Assembly: GCA_038380795.1 (NCBI GenBank) | Contig: CM076259.1 | Location: 57,307,938-57,371,937, forward strand | Source of the DNA: Pyrocephalus nanus | Taxonomy: Eukaryota; Chordata; Aves; Passeriformes; Tyrannidae | Length of the DNA: 64,000 bases | Direction of reading: 5' to 3' | Part shown: piece after piece, positions 23,937-37,416 of the stretch | Numbering within the stretch: position 1 is the first letter of the stretch | How the letters are laid out: each line of letters opens with the position of its first letter | Notes under the pieces: model-generated | Seen by the model: only the letters and a program-made list of their open reading frames with translations | Database searches by the model: none | Told to the model about the DNA's origin: nothing | Translations under genes and position numbers: made by a program

Positions 23937-26900
23937 TGACATGCAAGAGTTATTTCACTTTTATACTTTTTTAGACTGCTACCTTTAAGTGGTATGCAAT
24001 TGTGTTTCTTTGTAAAAAAAAAAAATAAATTTGCAAATGTCATAATTTTAATAAGATGTTTAACAACTCTCTTATTTTCACATCTATTTTTGGAAGTGAC
24101 GATTACACTTTTGCTGCAAATAAAGTTTAGGACTGAAGTCCTCATTAGGTCTTAGGTAAATATTTTAAAAATGCTGTTGTTTTTAGGCAAGAGTGTGTGA
24201 GAAGCTGGTGAGGAAGCCAGTCAAAAAATAATTTTTAAAGAGCTGTGATCATGAATAGATTAGTAACAGGCTGGGGATAATAAAATTATCATGAGGTGGA
24301 ATTTATCACTCCTTTTAAAGATGGTTTGACTCTTCAAAATGTAATTGACTACTTACTTGGACTTGTGTTGTACATCAGGGCTAGGTTTGATCTGAAAAGA
24401 TGAGCATTTCCTAAAGGAAGATTTTGGAAATGTCAGGAGTAGGGGGTGGGAAAGAGAAAGAAAGACCTCACAGAAGAATTCAGATTATATCATATAAATT
24501 TCAGTTGATATTCCTCAGATTGTCTTTTCTCATATAGTTTGAACTGCATCTCCGAAGCAATATCACAGTGTACTGTCTTTGTGATGGACATAATGTATCA
24601 TGGGATATTTGGATGGCTGTGCAAGATAAAAACAAGTTTGGTTGAGGATCTCTGTCTGTAGAAGAGACTGGGGTATGATCTCCAATTATGTTTTTCCAAA
24701 TATCAATATTTTCCTTTACAGAACTTATTTCTTCTATATAAACTAAAATTGAAGAAATCAGGTATTTTTAATAAAAATATTACAACAAAATCTTAGATAA
24801 AAAAATTATTTTAGCATAAATTTTTTCAGCTAGATATAATCATTACTTCAAGGACAGAAAAATATAAACAAGAACATTTGTAAAATTACATTATAAAATT
24901 AATTTTATTCAATAAGTGCACTAATATCCCACAGACTTCTGATATTTCCTAAAGTGCACAGATCTTTATTTTAGGTACTTAAGTGAAAAAGAATTCTGTA
25001 AATTCTTTTCAGAAGCTGCAGAAGATTAGTAGCCTAACAGGGTAGGGTTTTATGCAAATATAAAGTGCAAATTTGTCTACGAACAAATTCATGTTAGGTC
25101 TTGTGTTGTATATTATAACTGAAGCTAATCAGAATTATTTCCCCCATAAAAATCTGAAATTTATGAGGAAAAAAACAAAATAATTTTGGTTCTGAAGTAT
25201 AATTTTGCTTCATGGAAATGGTATTTCACAGATATATCTGTCTTAAAAAAAATAAATATACCTGAAAAAACAGATTATTCCTATTATGATTAAAAACAAA
25301 TATAAACCAAACAAAACAAAACCTACCCAATTCTTTCACTGAACTTAAACATATACTGACCACATATGAGATAATGGAAACTGTCACAGGACTTGGGTGA
25401 TAACTAAGTTATAAGGACAAAAACCAGGTTCATTCTTTTGTTAGAATCTCAAAGTAACATAGTATCAGGGCTGCAACCATGTGCACATGCAGTACACCTT
25501 AGTTATTAATTCTCTATGTGATCCAGCAACTTTCTAGCCAGTCATCTACACAGAAGGTACAACTATCTTGAAATAGTAGTTTCAGATAAAAGACTTCAAA
25601 CAAAGTGTTTCACTGAATCTTCACAATTAAAGACTTTTTAAACATTACAGGAAACTTCTGGGAGGGAATTTTAGACAGTTTGTTAGCTCGCTGGTGCACA
25701 TTTTTATGCTTGTATTTGTGGATGAACATCCTGGGCAAAGCATCCAAAAGGCTTACATAGCTGATTCCTATTGTAGAGTTAACCAAACTGTGCACAGATA
25801 TAGCTTTTGCAAGTGGTCAATAAAAAATGGTAGAAAAGGCTGCTTAGAATGTCACTAAGATGTTTCATATCTAATAAGATATAAAACCTTTTATAAAAAA
25901 ATAAAGAATGATAGAAGTAAATGTTCCTTGTGTTGGGATGGTCATCTGGGAACTGAGTAAAACAGTGGTTTTAAAGACTTTCTCCCAGCTCAGCTAGAGA
26001 TATCATTGCAACATTGACTTCAGCTGCTACCAGCTAATGGATGGCCACCTAGTTTTGAAAGTCTGATACTCTTAATGAAAGCTATTCTGTGTCAAAATCC
26101 TGATCCATTAGTAGGCTGTGGTTTTTTCTTCCCCTTCCCCCTTTCTTCAAACATTCTCTCCTGAGTATCTGCACAATAACTTTAAACTTAGGTTTGGAAA
26201 CATTGCAGTATTCATGCATATGGAAAAAGGTAGTTTGAGGACAAGCTCATCTTGCAGAGTTATCAGAATAAAGCCATTGTTTAATATCAGGATGATGGTT
26301 GCAGTTCTTGTGTCCTTTAGATACATTGTTTCAAGATCAGAGATTTTGCAGATTTCAAGCAGCAGAACATGGGTACACATGTGAGGCTCGCTAAAAGCTG
26401 TCATTCGCTTTGATTACTTGTCTTTTAGTTTTTGTCTATCTTGATCATATGTCCATATTTTTTACAAGTTAATCTTTATTCTTATTCTCATTTCCATGCT
26501 CTGTCATTAAACTTTTTTCTCAAAAGCTCTCCTTCTTAGCTTTACCACGTGTAACCTCTCATTTTGGTTTCCTGCTGTCTCTGTCTTCCTTGATACTCTC
26601 TCTCTGCCAAAAGTTTAGCTCACACTGCCTACCCACACACAAAGGCTTTGAAACACACAAAAAGTGTCTGGTCCTGCTCTCTCTCCCAAATGGCTCCATG
26701 TCCCATCTTTACTTTCAGGTTTAAATAATTTATAATCCTTAGCTGATTAATAAGAATCGTAAGACATAAAAAATTTTTCTCCTGAGCTCAAGATGACTTT
26801 CGACCCTCATTATGTGTGGCAATTTATAGGTCAGGCTACTTGGCTTATTTGCATTTAGTGAGCAGAAGACGACAAAAGAGATGGGGTTGTCTATCCCCAC

Positions 26901-27067
26901 ACTTTTTAAAATTTCACAATTGCAAGTTTTATTGCTTTATTCCTATTAATATTAATGTGAAGGAAGGACTTACTATGGTAAAATGTGATGATCATTTAAT
27001 TTTCAAAGCAGGCAAATTCCAGGTTAGGACAAGTGTAGTATTCCTATGAATACTATGAGGTAGAGTG
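23937..27067. other. AT-rich non-coding stretch
   Basis: I find no recognisable gene or repeat here. A-rich and T-rich runs are common (for example 24016-24026 and 25245-25255). Open frames stay under 90 codons. Confidence 0.5.
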
Positions 27068-27622
27068 AAGTGGTGGTATGGGTGGTGCTGCTGCCATAAT
27101 TGCCACCTGTGAGCCTGCATCTGGAGAACTGTCCTCCATACAAGAAAGGCACCAGAAAACTGGAATTAGCCCCATGGAGGGTGATCAGGATGGGTAATTG
27201 GCTGGAGCAAGTAATGCTCAAGGCTGGAAGAACTTGGTCTGATTTGCATGGAGACTAAAAAGCTTATGGAAAATTTTAATTTCTGTCTTTAGCCTTCTGT
27301 GGGTGTCAGTTTCACAGAAGACTGAGAAAGATTCTTCCTAAAGGTGCATCGTGAAAAGAACTAGATGCGACAATCACAAGCTGCAGTAAGGGCAACTCCT
27401 ACTAAGTATGAGGGAAGAAATATTTTTTGTTGAGAATAACTAAACACTGGAACAAGCTGCCCACAGAGGCTTTCCAATCTCAGAACTTAGAGAATTTTAA
27501 AGCATGCTTTGACAAGGCCTTGAGCAACATGACCTAACTATGAGACTAGTTCTGCTTTGAGCAAGAGATTGGATTACATAATTTCTAAAGGTCGTTCCCA
27601 ACCAAAATTATTCTATGCTTCA
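27068..27622 (+). mobile_element. old CR1 LINE, 3' portion
   Basis: Colinear CR1 blocks are visible: GAGCCTGCATCTGGAGAACTGTCC; GGAACAAGCTGCCCACAGAGGCTTTCCAATCTCAGAACTTAGAGAATTTTAAAGC; CTTGAGCAACATGACCTAACTATGA; TTCTGCTTTGAGCAAGAGATTGGATTACATAATTTCTAAAGGTCGTTCCCAACC; and finally ATTATTCTATGCTTCA. The many substitutions make it one of the older CR1 copies in the window. Confidence 0.85.
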
Positions 27623-30600
27623 CTAGACAGAAACAATTCATTCTGAAAATTACAAACTGCCTATCTAATTTATCCTTTAGTCATGGAGCTAATTGACCAG
27701 TCAAGTACAGATGGTTTCAAAAAGCAGTATGTGCATCTCCAAAAAACCGAAATTATCTGTTTATATTTAAAGGAAAAATTAATTTAATTAGCATATCAAT
27801 GCTAATAAGTCGTGGTATGAGACGATAGTTATGGGGGGAGAATGTAAATAAGTTTAAGGAGAGATGATGAATTATCCTGTGGAAAAAATTATTAGCTCTA
27901 AATATAATATGTAGCAGCAAAACATAGCTATCTTTTTAGTGTAATCTGAGGCACAGAATACTCAAAAAGGAAAAAAGATCTAGAAAAAAATATCTGGAAG
28001 GAAAATTACTTCTGCAAGTCATCTCACTGCAGGAAGCAAACTTTTCAGATTAAATTAATTACACTATAAATAGACAAAGAACATTTTTTCTTTTTCTGTT
28101 ATTTTTAATTTTTCTTTAATAAAGAAATTATGTAGCTGCTTTGTGAATTTGCTTCAATTTTGGATGCTGTAAGTCAATATTTTTGGTTTTTGCCTCTTCA
28201 TCTGCCTAAGGATACAGATTAATTCTAAAAAATCAGTTAACCAAATGCCTTTACTCAAGAATACCCTTAGCCAAGCATTAGCATGGTAGGAAACCTTAAT
28301 AAGTGTCAAGAAGCTCCAAATTATTATTTAAGTATCTAAGTATAATGGGTTACAAGTTGCAAGGGCATCCTTGAGAGTAGTATCATACTAGACAAAAGAG
28401 AAAGAGTCTCTCAGTGAATGGTGACGGACAAGGAGAGTTGTCTAACATACCTTGAAGAATCTGAGACCTTTGAGACACCTTAGACAAAAACATCCTGGTG
28501 AAACTTTTGGAGGGATTTTTATACATCAGATATATGTATGCATAGCCTTAGGCAGACAGATTCCTCATCTGTATACTACTATTGAGCTCTATGCTCGTTT
28601 GGTAAAATAATTTCAAATTACTGGAAATATGCAAAGAAACAACCTGTAGTTTCTTTAAGGTTCAGATGAGTAATACCAGGCTGTGAAGTTTAAAATAACC
28701 ATTAACTTCTAAAAGTTATGGCAAAAATGAATGTTGAAGTTAGAGGACATGCTCAGATGTGATGATCATTTTAGAAGTTAATTGATTTTGGCAGAAAAAA
28801 GTTTAGTGTCAGAAAAGCCAAGATCAGGGTACTTCAAAATCATATAGACCCCTCATCCACTCAAAGTATGTAGTGGTTCACCAAACAACATAGCATAGAG
28901 GTATCAAACTATTTAACTATATTTTGTCTATTTGACTATGAAGAGCTTCATGTATGTGTACACACATGCAGACAAATTCACAAATATGCCTATATGAAAA
29001 TAGGTGTATATCTGTATTTTATATTTGCTTTAGTTTGCTGGTGTTTTCTTTATGGTTTTGTTTGCTTTTTTGTTTAATTTTTGTTATTTTCTGCTTTCTG
29101 TGGAAAACCAGCATACTACTTGTTCCTGGACGGCCTAGGCCTTTTGTGAGGTTCTTAGGTGTCAGCTGGAAGTCCGTGCTGCTGAACTAATATTTGATGC
29201 TATGTATTACAGGTACTTTGTGAAGCCATAAACAGACAGCAGTGGGTGAGAACATAGTTTTAGTACCTGCTTTATTGTTGGAATTTGATAGAATTACTGT
29301 ATTTAAAGAGAACTGTACTGGTTATACAATATGATTTGCAATCATCAGTAAATAACAGTTCATGATGCCTACAGAGGAAAACTTAAGAATCTTAAAAGTT
29401 AGCATTACTTTTTAACCTTAACAAGAAGATTGAAAATATCAGTTTGAATTACTCAAAAATATCAAGTCTGTGGCTAATAAAATAATCTATGAAGACAATG
29501 GCTACTTACTAATATGTTGCAACACATTTAGAATAATGTTTCAGAGATAAAATCCTGAAAAATCTGTAAATCTATTACTAGTAAGAAGAGGCAATCTGTT
29601 AACAATTATGCAAAAAAATGGAGAAATATTCAGAATTCTTACTTTGCATAGGATAAAAAAGTTAGAGATATAAATAGGGTTAGATAACTCACTTGGGGAT
29701 AATGAAATGTTTCCTGTTTTTAAAAAAAAATTCACCTTATCCGCAATCCAGAAGCAGGCTGAGGAGATAGTGAGATATTAATATTTGAATATGAGATAAA
29801 TTCTAGCAGAATATTATTACTGTTCTAATGTTTAGAAAGAATAAGTGATACATCAATAAGAGTAAGCTCGTTAGCATGACAAAGAAATTAAACAAGTAAT
29901 AGAAGAAGGACTCTGAGATGGTGTTCATTTTTATATTTGTACTGGAGATTAGAGAGGTAATGAATCTGACAATCAGCATGTTTTTCATGGGAAAATGCAA
30001 TTGCCTTGATTCCATTATTAAGATGTTTCTGAAGGATTTATCAGGCTACTGTATGTTAAAAATGTCACACACTATATGAAAAAAATTCATTAATTCTATT
30101 TTATACATTCTAAAGAGATTAAAGAGTTGATTAAGTCCTGGTTATGCCCGAGTTTAAGTTCATATAGTTCAATTAGGTACTTTCAACAAAATCAAAGGGT
30201 GATTAAGCCAAACAATGTTCTGAGTTAGAGGTTCCTTCCTCTCTTGTTCAGCTACAGGGAAGCTTGTAGTCCACATCTACATTAGTGAGCAATGCAGTCC
30301 AATGCAAGTGCATTTGTGTAGTGAAAATATCAGGCCTGAGGATTTACTGCCTACATTGTACACACTTTAGGAGAAAGGATAATTTTTAAAAATGTTATTT
30401 CCTCCAAGGTTAGACAATTCTGGATAGAAAAAGCATTTTTAGTTGGGGACAAGAACTCACATCAGGGACTACTAGCTGGAAGTTAAGGACAAGCAACTTC
30501 GCAGGGGATATTAAAAAAAATTTTAAGCAATTTACATTGAGATAAAATCAGAAATGGAAGTGATGATTCTCCAAACCTTGAAGGCTTTAATTAAAGACTA

Positions 30601-32169
30601 GAAATTTTGTGATGTAAGAATTACACTTTAATACATCAAAGTATGGGTTAAAACCAATTGCATCTAGGTAAAATGTAATTGTCAATGTCATACGCAGCAA
30701 ACTATTCTAAATGACAAACAATGCTTCTTGCTCTGGAGCTCCATGAAGATATGAAGAAGAAGGCTCCATTTCTCTTAGTTCCTGAACAAAACAATTATTT
30801 GAAAATCTAACAGAAATTTCAGTTGAGGTTTATAACAAGATGCTACAGGTGGCAAAGTGGGGAAAAGAAGTAAGTGCAGTAAATCAAGATATGCTTATCT
30901 TGCACATGAAATCATTATTTCAGCACACTACTTGCATGGCAATGCTAGATGGAAATTGTCTTTCTCAGGTGATAAACTTTACATCTGTTACAGTATCAAT
31001 AATAAAAAGCCTGATACTATTACACAGATTTTCAAATACTTGCCATCTCTGAAAAGAGATGAATTAGTATGATTGCATACTGGCTTGCTTCTCTGGAGGA
31101 GGATGGAAGAGTCAAAAATAATCTTTTCTGAAACACAATATCATTTTTTGAAAGACAGCTTAATATTCAGGGGTCTTGACACTCAGCTAACTGAAAAAAT
31201 TATTATAAAAGATGAAGCTTGAAATCCACTAATCCTTAATGAGTATTAATCTCTTAACTACTTTAGAAGAGAGTGTTTTATATTCATGGGGAAATCCTGC
31301 ACAAGAAATTATGTTCTGAGCATGTGCTGTTCAACATTAAAGTACCACTGGAATTAGTTTCAATTACAAAAATTAATCTGAAATTGGTTAGTGAGCATTC
31401 TGACATAGCAGAAATTTGATTTTTAATATACTAAATAGTTCATATTCTTTTTTTACCTGCAAATATTGAAGATAAGTTTCCATTCTTATTTCATATGGAT
31501 GGTTATTTTGATCAGAGTTGGAAAATTATTTTTTATCCAATTTTATGGTAGCACAAAAAGAAGAAATATATTTTTTCTCCATTTATAAAATTACATATAT
31601 ATGTTTTTCTTTTACATTGAGAAAGGAAAAGATCTGTAGTCTGCCTTAATATATCCAATTTCTATGCAGATCTGAGAAATTATTGTAAAAATTTGAAAAT
31701 CCACTTTGTTCCATCAAAACAACACAAAATCTTCTTCACCTGCATGGCCAGTAGTAAAGCAATGTCAAATAAATAGCAAATGTCTAATGCTCCAGGATCA
31801 ATAAATTATGCAAATGAACCATGCCACGGTTTAAACTCTGTAGTTATTCTTGTAGAACAAGCAGTGTCAAAGACAATGCCAGAGAGGCTTGTGTGACTTT
31901 AAATCTGTTTTCAATGCTAGCATTCCTCATGGAAACCTGAATAGAAGATGTATGGCATCTAAAACTAAAATCTAAAAAAAATTTATTCATATGAATTCAA
32001 ATATAAATAGAAATAAATATATAAGAAATGTGTGTGTGTATAACATGCAATTGATGTCACAATCATAGTTGATAGCGTTAAGTCCTTATTATGCTTATAG
32101 TAAATACTTATGTCATTCCTGGCTCACCCCTAAAGCCTCATAGTCCTTAAGAAACTTTACCAAGTTGAC
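27623..32169. other. 4.5 kb AT-rich stretch, nothing assigned
   Basis: This is the second longest part without a recognised element. It holds poly-A/T runs and no open frame over 82 codons. I cannot exclude conserved non-coding elements or very old repeats. Confidence 0.5.
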
Positions 32170-33335
32170 ATATCTGTACTGGGTTTGCTTGACAAGGTTT
32201 TCAAAGCAGCAGGACTACAGGGTGGCTTCTGTAAGAAGCTGCCAGAAGCTTCCCCTGTGCCTGAAAGACCCAATGCCAGCCAGCTCCAGGATGGACACTC
32301 CTCCTGCCAAGTCCAAGCCCATCAGTGACAGTGGCAGTGCCTCTGGGATAGCAGGGTTAAGAAAGGAAATTAAAAAAAAACACCAAACAAACCATTGTGA
32401 AGAAGCAAATTGAAGACAGGGGAGAGAAGAGTGAAAATATGTGAGAGGGACAGCCTTGCAGACAGCATGATCAGCGCAGTAGGAAGGGGAGGAGGTGCTC
32501 CAGGCAACAGAAGAGAGATTCCCCTCCAGTCTGTGGTAAAAACCATGGTGAGGCAGCTGTGCCCCTGCAGCCCATGGAGGTCCACAGGGGAGCAGTTATC
32601 CACACATAGTCCCTGGAGGACCCCATGCAGGAGGAGGTGGATGCCTGAAGGAGGCTATGACCTCATGGGAAACCCATACTGGAGAATGCTTACAGAAAGA
32701 CCTGTGGTCCCATGGAGAGAGAAGCCCATGCTGGAGCAGATTTGCTGGCAGGACTTGTGGCTTCATGGGGGACCAAGGCTGGAGCAGTCTGTTCCTGAAG
32801 GACCACACCATGTGGAAATGACCCATGGTGTAGCAGTTCACAGAGAAACGCAGCCTGTGGTAAAGATACATGTTGGAGAAGCTTATGGAGTAGTAACTAA
32901 TGTGGGAGGGGAACCCCCATGCTGGAGCAGGGGAAGAGTGTAAGGAGTTCTCCCCTGAGGAGGAAAGAACAGTAAACACAACACATGATGAACTGATCAC
33001 AACCCTCTTTCCCTGGAACCCTGCACTTCTGGAAGGGAGAAGGTAGAGAATCAGGAATAAAGCTAAGCCTGGGAAGGAAGGGGGAAAGATGTTCTAAGGT
33101 TTGGGTGTACTTCTCTTTGTTGTATTTTGATTTAATTAGCAATAAAATTCAATTATTTTTTCCCAGGTTGACTCTGTTTTGCCCATAAGGGTAATAGGTG
33201 AGTCATATCTCCATGTCCTTATTTTGACCCCCGAGCTTTTAGCTATATTTTCTCTCCACTGTACTGCTGAGAAGGGGAATAATGGAGCCTTGGTGGGTAC
33301 CTTGCGTGGAGTCAGGGTTAACCCACCAAAATATC
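32170..33335. repeat. 5-bp target-site duplication ATATC around LTR
   Basis: Identical ATATC copies at 32170-32174 and 33331-33335 bracket the family A LTR and mark the insertion target. Confidence 0.8.
32175..33330 (+). mobile_element. complete solo ERV LTR, family A (1.16 kb)
   Basis: The element starts TGTACTGGGTT and ends AACCCACCAAA, an inverted pair in which the final CA has apparently mutated. ATATC occurs immediately outside both ends (32170-32174 and 33331-33335), giving a 5-bp target duplication. AATAAA signals lie at 33056-33061 and 33141-33146, towards the 3' end. The TATA region near 32350-32365 is degraded (GGGTTAAGAAAGG). Between about 32530 and 32960 the LTR is built of degenerate units with CCATGG/CATGGG and GCTGGAGCAG spaced roughly 45-65 bp. 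These units keep a 177-codon plus frame (32410-32943) open without any protein resemblance. There are no internal genes, so it is a solo LTR. Confidence 0.93.
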
Positions 33336-34983
33336 TTTTCGTCTTTATTACTGTGTTCCTGATTTAGAAATTGTAAACTCCATGGCAGACTGAAAGCAGA
33401 TGGTTTTGAGCTAATGAACAGTTTTCAGGAGTATTTGGAGTGTAGATAGAAGAAGGTGAAGATTAACATATATTCTAGGAGTCTCACACATTTGGACTCA
33501 ATGTCCTATTTCTGGCAGTGTGTCCTTATGAAGTATGCTAGAAAAACAAGACACATTTCAGTTGCTTAGACAGACAAAAGGAAAATTAAAAAAGAGATAT
33601 GTAAAGAAATAGGGGCAAACATCCTGATGATTATCCATATTCTTCCAGAATGTTGTGAAGTTGTTTTCTAGAAGATTTCAGCTTTAATTCTTGGAAATAA
33701 AGATTTTGCTTGTTTCAAAGGCAAAAATTACCTATAAATCAGAGTAAATATTCTGGGCTTCTGTGTGTTCCTGTATGTCAGTATCTAAGAAACTAATGAG
33801 GAAAAATAAAAAGCCTTGATATTATTTGTGCTATTAAATTCACTCGAGCAATGCACTTTCCTAGCAGTTTAAACCTTTATGTATGCTCCTAATTTAGGAC
33901 TACTAATGATAACTAATTGAGCACCCCACTAAGCCTTTGACTTCCTTTTAATGTGATAACTGGCAAACATGACCTCCATGTATTTCAGTCAACATCTTGG
34001 GAACCACAACATTTATATTGGTTTGTATTCTAATTTTGCTGATTATTTTGATTCCACTTAGCTGTTAAAACTAGATAATTTGATCTGGAAATGTGACACT
34101 TCCATTAAGATCTGAACGTTACTCACATGCTGTACAATAGAACATAAAAAACAGACCTGTCTTGAACAGCTTTGCGATACACAATGACAGTGGAGAAATG
34201 AAATAGGAAATAAACTTGCTGTAATACAATGAGCATGTAATGAACATAAAAGAGCATTATTATAAAGGTGTTAATAACTGTTTATTGAATATGAATGTTT
34301 ACAATTTCCATCAGACAAGTCTACTTCATTTATCACAGTGTACTTTGGTGACAATGAAGGCCCAAGGATGAAGACAATTTATTTGACTTTGTTATCTAAA
34401 CTACCATGCTTTAATACTCCTGCTGTTCTAGCTTTCCTATGTATCCTCTCAAGCATATTATTATGTGCCTGTTATTTTTCTGAGTTTTTTTTTTATAAAT
34501 TTATTATTGGGTTTGCATAGTAAGAAACCACTAAAATACTCAAAACTTTCTTAATTTGCCCCACCCATATTCATCTCAACGCTTACATGTAAGGATCTGC
34601 TACACGTAGATCTGTTCTTTACAGGAATCCACTGATACATTTATTATTATATTTATCATTATATTTTTTATGAAGCGATAGTCACAAAATGTATTTGAAT
34701 TCAAAGAATGAAACATGAAGGTTCATATAAAGTTATAAAATAGCCAGGCAGAAAAGACATAATGTTTCTGAGGATAAAAGGACAGTGATGCATCAAGTAA
34801 AAAACTATGGACATCAGGAGGTAAAAAAAAAAACCCAAAATAAGATATAGAAGCTTTATTCTGTTTATTCTAGGTCTCTCATATTCTTTTATACTGTTTT
34901 CTTTTCCAGATATAATGTCATCCTACTGTTCCCTTTTAAATGATGGCATATAATTTACAGCAACTATTTTCATTACCTTAGAT
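33336..34983. other. non-coding stretch, nothing assigned
   Basis: AT-rich sequence without recognisable gene or repeat. Confidence 0.5.
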
Positions 34984-35516
34984 TGACTCTGCTCAGTGGT
35001 TGTCAGGCTGCACCGGGAGTAGTGTCCAGTTACTGTCCCCAGGATTCAGGAAAGACCTGGACAGTCTGCAGAGGGCCCAAAGGAGGGCCACAATGATCAA
35101 AGGGCTAATCATATGACCTTTGAAGAAAAGCTGAAGGAGTCAGGTCTTTTCACCTTGAGAAGAGATGGCTCAGTGGGCAACCTCATCACAGTATTCCAGT
35201 GCTTAAAGGGTGGCTCCACAGGGGACTGAAGACCTATTTGCAGAAGAAGCAATTGGAGAAGACAAGGGGAAAACAGTGCAAGTTGCACTGGGAGAGGTTT
35301 CATTTTAGTGTGAGAAAGAAATTTTTTAAGGGAGTATAATAATTTGCTGGAACAACCTCCCCAGGTATACGGTAGGGTCCTCATTGTTGGATGTTTTCAA
35401 GATGCAACTGTAGAAGATGCTACATAATCTCATGTGGGCTCCCTTTCCCATGAAAGGTTGAATAAGATAATCTTTTGATGTTCCTTCGAACATGGGCTAT
35501 TCTATGATTCTATGAA
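34984..35516 (+). mobile_element. CR1 LINE, 3' 0.5 kb including tail
   Basis: ACTCTGCTCAGTGGTTGTCAGGCTGCACCGGGAGTAGTGTCCAGTTACTGTCCCC starts the match. AGAGGGCCCAAAGGAGGGCCACAATGATCAAAGGGCT, then TTTTCAAGATGCAACTGTAGAAGATGCTA, then GGGCTATTCTATGATTCTATGA follow in CR1 order. The tail is intact and frames are broken. Confidence 0.9.
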
Positions 35517-36861
35517 ATGACCAACCTACTTTACTGATTTTCACCTTTCTTTGTAGTGACATCATTACATAAATTCTTACACATTGTTTTATTTGTTGCT
35601 ATTCTTTTTTTTTAGCCTGCAACAGGCAATTGTTCCCTAAAGGAAGGTAAAAAAGCTAAGTGCATTTTTAACTTGACAAATTATCACAGGAAGACTTAGC
35701 CAGAACATTTTTGCTTTTCATCTCTTACAAATGCTGGACTTCTTGATAAAAAAAAAAACACCAAAAATGTTTGGGTGTTGCTATCACGAGATACCTCTGT
35801 TGCTTCATGTTTCTTTTGTTTCCAGTCACTGCTGCAGGCATCATCATACAATATATTACAGGCTCTAATTTATATTTTTCAACTTTTTTTTTCCAATAAA
35901 AGATATTCTTTGGGTACAGGGAAACGTGGCAGTGGAAATCTTGACAGGTATTTGATAAAATACAATAGAAAACATAAGTATTTCAATCAGACATCAAAAA
36001 GGCATTTTTATGATATCTGTATTTATCTGAAAGAATTAAACTAACTTTTTTTTGCTTCTGGAAACAATCTTATTAAAGTACCATTAATTGGGGGCGGGGG
36101 AAGAGTGGGTGGAAAAATACTGACACAAGAGACAGCTTGGAGAATAAATACTGTAGAGTTGACAATAAAATGGAGAGAGGAAATTTTCAAGAAGTAAAAG
36201 GTTAAAACCAAAAAAGTTCAAAACAAAGATGAGAAGAATGGTAGAGAAGGAATGAGGTGACAGAACCAGTGTGCAGTGAGCAATGCTAGGAGGAAGAGAA
36301 AGCTTTCCTCCTAAACAGTTTATATGGCCAGTAGAAAAATCAGCTGCATGGTGGTGAGAATCAAAAGTCAGACACCAGACATTTATTTTGTATTTTCAAG
36401 TTGCAAGAAGTACTGGCATTTTTCTGCTATTTTTGTTCATTTATTCCAAGGAATACAGCCACCAAACCCAAACTTTGTACTTTATTCAGAATGATATAAT
36501 TTCTTTATTTTTAATTCAGAAACTTTCATTCATCAGAAAATTTTTGTCTTTGTATGACTGATGTGTTCAGGAATCTTCCCAGTCTGACCACTCATGAGAC
36601 TCTCTGTCAGTCACACTCCCAAGGTCAGAGATTGTCACTACTAGAGCCTAAGCCTCTTCACAGGGGACGGCTCCAGTGAGCTGAAGGTGCCCAGCTTGAC
36701 TCCCCACACACCCCACTCACACAGCCAGACCAGGAAGGTCGGCCATTCCTGGCTCCTGCCATGTCTGTCAGTGTCCATTCACCTGTCTGGCATCAGCTGT
36801 CTTCGTGTCTTTTGTTATCCCAAAGGTTGGCAGTTCAGAGCCATTTTTTGCAGCATCCTGC
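35517..36861. other. non-coding stretch, nothing assigned
   Basis: AT-rich up to about 36590, then moderately GC-richer to 36860 (for example CCCCACACACCCCACTCACACAGCC). The GC-richer part abuts an LTR and has no recognisable reading frame. Confidence 0.5.
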
Positions 36862-37416
36862 TGTTGTGATTTCAACCCTCGTTGGATTTTAAACACTTAC
36901 TGAGAGCCACTTTTCCCCCCTCCTTCCTGCTCTGCTCTTCTCGGAGGAGAAAAAAAAATAGTCAGAGAATTCCTGAGTAGATATAAGAACTGAGAGACTC
37001 TCTTACTAACTAATTTCCATGGGCAAAACAGACTCAAAGTGAATAGAACTTAAATTTATTTCTAACAATCTTAAACTAAAAGCTAAATTATTGCTAACAG
37101 AATAAGAACTGAAGATTAAAAGAGTAAAACAGTCTTAAAGCACAAAACCTTCTCTCTACTCTCCCCTTCCCTCCATTTTTTCCCTCCTCCCCGCAGCAGC
37201 GCAGGGAGATGAGAAAGGGGGAGAAGTTACAGCCAGCAGTTGATTCTGTCGCTGTTAAAATCCCTCTCTTAGACAAGAACTCTTCCCAGTTCACTGTCCT
37301 GGAGGGTCACTCTTCCATCAGGCGTGGAAGTCTCTCTCTCTCTCTGCACTCTGATGATCTCCATGGACTGCAAGGGAACAACTTTCTTCACCATGGTCAT
37401 CATCACAATTACAGGG

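Noticed and set aside
32410..32943. 177-codon plus-strand frame
   Set aside because: It lies wholly within the family A LTR and follows its repeated core; no protein family resemblance.
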